From NCBI GenBank assembly GCA_045569115.1, contig JBJKZS010000121.1:1-16673 (forward strand): a DNA stretch of 16,673 nucleotides, written 5' to 3'. The position numbers and the translations under genes are program-made. Shown here piece after piece: positions 13,539 through 16,673 of this stretch. The notes beneath the pieces are model-generated. The model had not been told where the DNA came from. It made no database searches and saw only the letters and a program-made list of their open reading frames with translations. Origin of the DNA: S15-B10 sp045569115. Its GTDB lineage: Bacteria; Fidelibacterota; Marinisomatia; Marinisomatales; S15-B10. Within the stretch, counting starts at the first letter, position 1, and every line of letters starts with the position of its first letter.

Positions 13539-14489
13539 ATGGGCAAGATTCACATTTTGTATGAAAATCCTGAATGGTTGCCTCCAATTGAAGCGGCATT
13601 AAAGGATAAAGATGTTAACTACAAGCTTCAATTTGTTAATGATGGAAGTTTTGATCTCTCAAAAGCTCCAGAAGAAGGAATTTATATAAATAGAATGAGC
13701 CCTTCTTCCCATACTCGAGGACATCTCAATGGAGTTTTATTTACCAGGGAACTATTACAGTGGCTTGAATTTCATGGAAGAAGGGTCATTAATGGTTCCA
13801 GAGCCTTTAGCCTTGAACTTTCTAAAATACAACAAGACATTGAACTCAGGCGTTTTGAAATACTTACACCAAGAACCGTAGTGGCCGTTGGTAAAAACAA
13901 ATTAAAAAATGCTGCAAGAAAAATGTCCCTTCCTTTTATAACAAAACATAATCAAGGAGGCAAAGGATTAGGTGTAAGGCTCTTTAATGACTTAGAAAAT
14001 TTTGATGACTATGTTAATGGCCCTGAATTTGTGAATGATCCAAACGGAATAAATTTGCTCCAAGAATATATTGAGCCCAAAGAAAATTATATAACCCGTG
14101 TAGAAATTGTTGGAGGTCAATTTGTTTTAGCTATGCATTCAAGTACAGAAGGTGGTTTTGAGCTTTGCCCAGCAGAGGATTGTGATGAAGCCACTGATAT
14201 ATTTTGTCCTACTGATAAAAATGGAAGGTTCTCTCCTGCATTGGAAATAAGCCCAAATGATGATCTCATATTACAATATATTAAACTTATGGAGGCAAAT
14301 GCAATAGATGTAGCTGGTATTGAATTTGTAGAGAGCTCAGATGGTTTGCGATACACTTATGACATAAATACTACAACAAACTATAATACAGATGTAGAAT
14401 CACAACTCGGAATTCGAGGAATGGCTTCTGTAGTGGATCTAGCCTCTAAATTACTTGCTATTGACTATCCAGAATTATCAATGTGTTAA
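13539..14489 (+). CDS. RimK-like ATP-grasp ligase
   Basis: 316 residues. The ATP-grasp fold is seen from about residue 95: the glycine-rich phosphate loop KHNQGGKGLGV (136-146), the nucleotide-binding QEYIE (175-179), a conserved Arg in ITRVEIVGG (187), and the metal-binding end GIEFVES (Glu262) with YDINTTTNYN (Asp275, Asn277). The N-terminal region (1-90), with NRMSPSSHTRGH near 51-62, is the substrate-side pre-ATP-grasp domain. Such enzymes join a carboxylate to an amine or thiol through an acylphosphate. The substrate is unknown; RimK relatives add glutamate to peptides or cofactors. Only 13 nt separate it from the panB-like gene, with no recognisable ribosome site before the ATG, so it is probably translated by coupling under the same SAM riboswitch. 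A role in ligating the product of the PanB-like enzyme is a reasonable inference. Confidence 0.87.
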   Translation: MGKIHILYENPEWLPPIEAALKDKDVNYKLQFVNDGSFDLSKAPEEGIYINRMSPSSHTRGHLNGVLFTRELLQWLEFHGRRVINGSRAFSLELSKIQQDIELRRFEILTPRTVVAVGKNKLKNAARKMSLPFITKHNQGGKGLGVRLFNDLENFDDYVNGPEFVNDPNGINLLQEYIEPKENYITRVEIVGGQFVLAMHSSTEGGFELCPAEDCDEATDIFCPTDKNGRFSPALEISPNDDLILQYIKLMEANAIDVAGIEFVESSDGLRYTYDINTTTNYNTDVESQLGIRGMASVVDLASKLLAIDYPELSMC

Positions 14490-14775
14490 AGTTTCATGTT
14501 ACCAATCGAAAAAGTGAGATAATAGTCTTTTCATTTTTATAAGATCATTTCATGAATAGTCCTCATAATAAAATTTCTGAAGGCTGTTTAATTTTTTCCT
14601 CAAAAAATAGGTTCTTGCCTATTAGTTACTAATTTTTAGCACAAAAACTGAATCAAGGGTTCTCATAATCAGAGAATAATCATTCTTTTAAACAAAATTG
14701 ATTCCTTTGTAATTATTTAAAAGCAGAATAAGAAGACAACTTAGAGCCAAGCTTGGTTCTATCTAAATTATTAAA
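14490..14775 (+). other. Intergenic region with small hairpins, no gene
   Basis: No coding sequence is visible. It contains an AT hairpin (ATTTTTT 14591-14597 with AAAAAAT 14602-14608), an overlapping perfect hairpin AATAGG (14606-14611) with CCTATT (14618-14623), then TTAGTTACTAA and a short T-run at 14633-14637. This cluster may end the panB-ATP-grasp transcript. No clean -35/-10 pair for the next gene was found. Confidence 0.4.
14743..14760. promoter_or_regulatory. 18-bp near-perfect palindrome upstream of the OCD-family gene
   Basis: AGAGCCAAGCTTGGTTCT is symmetric over 18 bases with a single mismatch (G14746 opposite T14757). It ends 15 nt before the GTG start, a place where a repressor site or a translation-blocking hairpin would act. 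There is no T-run after it, so it is not a terminator. Confidence 0.4.
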
Positions 14776-15756
14776 GTGAAATTGCTAATCCTAAATCGTC
14801 GCGAAGTACGAAACCTTTTACCCATGCGAACCTGCATGGATATACTGTCCAAAACTTTTCAAGCATATTCAAAGGGTACCTCAGTTCAACCACTTAGGAC
14901 TATGATGAAACTGAAGAATGAAAATATACTAGGATCTATGCCCGCCTATGAAGGCAATTCTAATGCTCTTGCTGTAAAGCTGATTTCTATATTTCATAAT
15001 GAAGCCAAAACAAACTTCGATTCACACCAAGGACTAGTAGTTCTTTTCTCCGCAAAGCATGGTAATCCACTTGCTATAATGGATGCTATCGAAATTACCG
15101 CTCTTCGAACAGCTGCGGCAAGTGGGGTGGCTACTGAGCTCTTAGCTAATCACGAAACTAATACACTTGCTATTCTTGGCTCTGGAGTCCAAGCAAGATC
15201 TCATTTTTTGGCTATGAATGAAGCCAGGCCAATTAGTTCAGTATATATATGGAGCAGGTCTTTAGAAAACGCTAACATACTAGCAAAAGAATTATCAGAT
15301 GCTAGTTCTATTGAAATAAATGTATCAAAAACAGCTGAACTAGCCGTTAAAAATGCCAATCTTATCTGTACAGTGACAGCCACTAGGAAACCCATTTTGA
15401 AGGGGGAATGGCTTACGCCCGGATCTCATCTTAATGCTGTTGGGTCAAGCTCCTCCACAACACGAGAGATTGATTCTGAGGCTGTAGTGAAATCAAAAAT
15501 GTTTGTTGATAGCCGTGAATCAGCCTTAAATGAAGCCGGTGAGTTTATAATTCCCGCCTCTGAAGGATTGATTAATGAAACTCACATTTTAGGAGAACTT
15601 GGCGAAGTTCTTGAAGGAGAGGTTAGCGGACGGATACATCAAGATGAAATCACTCTTTTCAAATCCCTTGGAATGGCAGTGGAAGATGTTGCGACCGCTC
15701 AACACATTTACAATACAGCACTAAAAAAGGATAAAGGCGTCTGGATAGATATATAA
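14776..15756 (+). CDS. Ornithine cyclodeaminase / mu-crystallin family protein
   Basis: 326 residues, the normal family length. Visible motifs are the substrate lysine in AVKLIS (Lys68), TALRTAAASGVAT (Arg111, Thr112), the NAD(P) loop LGSGVQA at 134-140, WSRS near 159-162, NAVGSSSS at 220-227, and the C-terminal ITLFKSLGMAVED. The family includes ornithine cyclodeaminase, ketimine/pyrroline-2-carboxylate reductases and alanine dehydrogenase-like enzymes. Where true ornithine cyclodeaminase has Gly-Asp (NAVGGD, the catalytic Asp228 in Pseudomonas putida), this protein has Ser224-Ser225, so cyclodeamination is unlikely and an imine reductase or related activity is more probable. The start is GTG at 14776, chosen because it gives the typical N-terminus (KLLILNRREV); no ribosome site is evident. 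It could belong functionally with the panB-ATP-grasp pair, but a 286-nt gap separates them. Confidence 0.88.
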   Translation: MKLLILNRREVRNLLPMRTCMDILSKTFQAYSKGTSVQPLRTMMKLKNENILGSMPAYEGNSNALAVKLISIFHNEAKTNFDSHQGLVVLFSAKHGNPLAIMDAIEITALRTAAASGVATELLANHETNTLAILGSGVQARSHFLAMNEARPISSVYIWSRSLENANILAKELSDASSIEINVSKTAELAVKNANLICTVTATRKPILKGEWLTPGSHLNAVGSSSSTTREIDSEAVVKSKMFVDSRESALNEAGEFIIPASEGLINETHILGELGEVLEGEVSGRIHQDEITLFKSLGMAVEDVATAQHIYNTALKKDKGVWIDI

Positions 15757-15760
15757 TCTG

Positions 15761-15784
15761 ACTGTTCACACTTATAAAAACAGT
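15761..15784. terminator. Weak inverted repeat between convergent genes
   Basis: ACTGTT (15761-15766) and AACAGT (15779-15784) can pair around a 12-nt AT-rich loop in the 30-nt gap between the two convergent stops. There is no clean U-run, so function as a shared terminator is only possible. Confidence 0.3.
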
Positions 15785-15786
15785 GC

Positions 15787-16673
15787 TTAAACCTTATTCT
15801 TCTCTTTATTAACTATAGATGTAACCATCCAGTTATTCAGTAAAAATAGAACAGCTAAAACTATTCCCCATTGCACAATGCAGGTCATAACACTATAGGG
15901 TGAAAAGGGGTTATACCAATCCTGTGGGGCGTATATAGTAGCAGAAAGTGATAGCCACCATAAAAACAAAGTTGCTCCTAGCGTTGGAACGATAAAAGTG
16001 ACAGTTTTATCCCACCATTGACCTAAATCCCAATCATCTTTATTATCCAAAATTTCTTTTATCCTTAAATCAGAAATTCCTCTATAAAGCACAGCTATGG
16101 CTATAAAAACTCCAGATATCATAAGGGCAATACCCCAAACAAAGTCTTGATTTCCAAAAAATTCAAGATTCCGTGCTGATAGCATTCCAAATAAATAACA
16201 TATAGGTATTAAAAATAAAATCGCCTTTTTTCGTTTTAGACCAAGATCAACAAGGTTTCGACATGCCAATTCTATCATTGAAATAAGGGAAGATAGCCCG
16301 GCAAAAGAAAGGCCAAGAAAGAAAAGGATTGACAACGGTTTGCCAAAAGTCATTTTTGCGAAAAGTTGAGGCATCCATATGAAAGTAAGACCAGTTGCAG
16401 CCGGCCCACTTTGTTTCATAATACTAAGTATTTCTGAATTTATTTTTCCTTCCATACCAAGGATTGAAAACACTGTTCCAAAAATCATCAGTGCAGCAAG
16501 TAAAGAAACTAAATTATTCCCTATAGCTGTGGCAAAAGCGTTTTTCACTATACCGTAGCGTCGTCTAATGTAAATGGCATAGGTGAGAAAAAGACCCCAG
16601 CCCGCTCCTGTATCCCAAGCATTTTGGGTTAATGCCTCAAGCCATAGTTTTGGATTCTTAAGTTGGGCCCACT
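15787..16673 (-). CDS. Sodium:neurotransmitter symporter (NSS) family transporter, 5' end outside window
   Basis: About 295 C-terminal residues are visible; the frame is open to the right edge, beginning WAQLKNPKLWLEAL and running through TQNAWDTGAGWGLFLTYAIYIRRR, the central membrane segments typical of LeuT/NSS proteins. A GTG at 16548 lies inside this conserved block and is not the start. At least six further hydrophobic segments follow, and the protein ends in a short charged tail (NKEKNKV). NSS members use the sodium gradient to import amino acids or related amines into the cytoplasm; the substrate cannot be read. It converges on the OCD-family gene with a 30-nt gap and is a separate transcription unit. 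Confidence 0.9.
   Translation of the reverse strand, partial: WAQLKNPKLWLEALTQNAWDTGAGWGLFLTYAIYIRRRYGIVKNAFATAIGNNLVSLLAALMIFGTVFSILGMEGKINSEILSIMKQSGPAATGLTFIWMPQLFAKMTFGKPLSILFFLGLSFAGLSSLISMIELACRNLVDLGLKRKKAILFLIPICYLFGMLSARNLEFFGNQDFVWGIALMISGVFIAIAVLYRGISDLRIKEILDNKDDWDLGQWWDKTVTFIVPTLGATLFLWWLSLSATIYAPQDWYNPFSPYSVMTCIVQWGIVLAVLFLLNNWMVTSIVNKEKNKV

Noticed and set aside
14117..14356. Minus-strand ORF of 79 codons inside the ATP-grasp gene
   Set aside because: Shadow of a clear coding sequence with conserved motifs on the plus strand.
15787..16548. A complete 253-residue transporter starting at the GTG at 16548
   Set aside because: The frame stays open to the window edge and the residues upstream match conserved NSS membrane segments, so it is a partial gene.
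1..16673. Mobile elements, CRISPR arrays, tRNA or rRNA genes
   Set aside because: No transposase, integrase, regularly spaced repeats or cloverleaf-type sequences were seen on either strand.

Overview
The window is AT-rich, densely packed bacterial DNA. Its gene families (a LitR/CarH-type B12 regulator, Blc lipocalin, SOUL protein, DUF1365, DUF2878, CFA synthases, an NSS transporter) point to a Gram-negative, probably aquatic member of the Pseudomonadota. There is no rRNA or single-copy marker gene here, so a finer placement is not possible.

Left part, 1 to about 11,750, minus strand: one very compact operon of at least 14 genes, most joined by 1-8 bp overlaps (TAATG, ATGA, TTGA) or gaps of a few bases. 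In transcription order it encodes a MerR-type regulator with a cobalamin-binding domain (light sensor of the LitR/CarH kind), an SRPBCC protein, an NDUFA9-like atypical SDR, a DUF2878 membrane protein, a secreted START-domain protein, a DUF1295 membrane reductase-like protein, a Blc-type lipoprotein, a secreted SOUL protein, an SDR fused to a DUF2867 domain, a classical-type SDR lacking the catalytic Tyr, an FAD-dependent amine-oxidase-like protein, a DUF1365 protein, a CFA synthase, and a second CFA-like methyltransferase cut by the window edge. Read together, this looks like a light- or photo-oxidation-triggered programme for making, modifying and moving methylated lipids, possibly cyclopropane or methylated furan fatty acids. 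A perfect 9-bp inverted repeat at a likely promoter in front of the regulator is the candidate operator.

Middle, 11,804 to 12,592: a small pterin-4a-carbinolamine dehydratase gene (minus strand) with its own good promoter, then a divergent plus-strand promoter followed by a complete SAM-I (S-box) riboswitch aptamer.

Right part, 12,593 to 14,489, plus strand: the riboswitch leads into a PanB-like ketopantoate hydroxymethyltransferase with all expected catalytic residues plus a charged C-terminal tail, then a RimK-like ATP-grasp ligase 13 nt downstream. A SAM riboswitch over PanB plus an ATP-grasp ligase is the most unusual arrangement in the window and could be an undescribed small-molecule pathway. 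After a 286-bp gap with small hairpins comes an ornithine-cyclodeaminase/mu-crystallin family protein (plus strand). Convergent to it is the C-terminal part of a sodium:neurotransmitter symporter family transporter that runs off the right edge.
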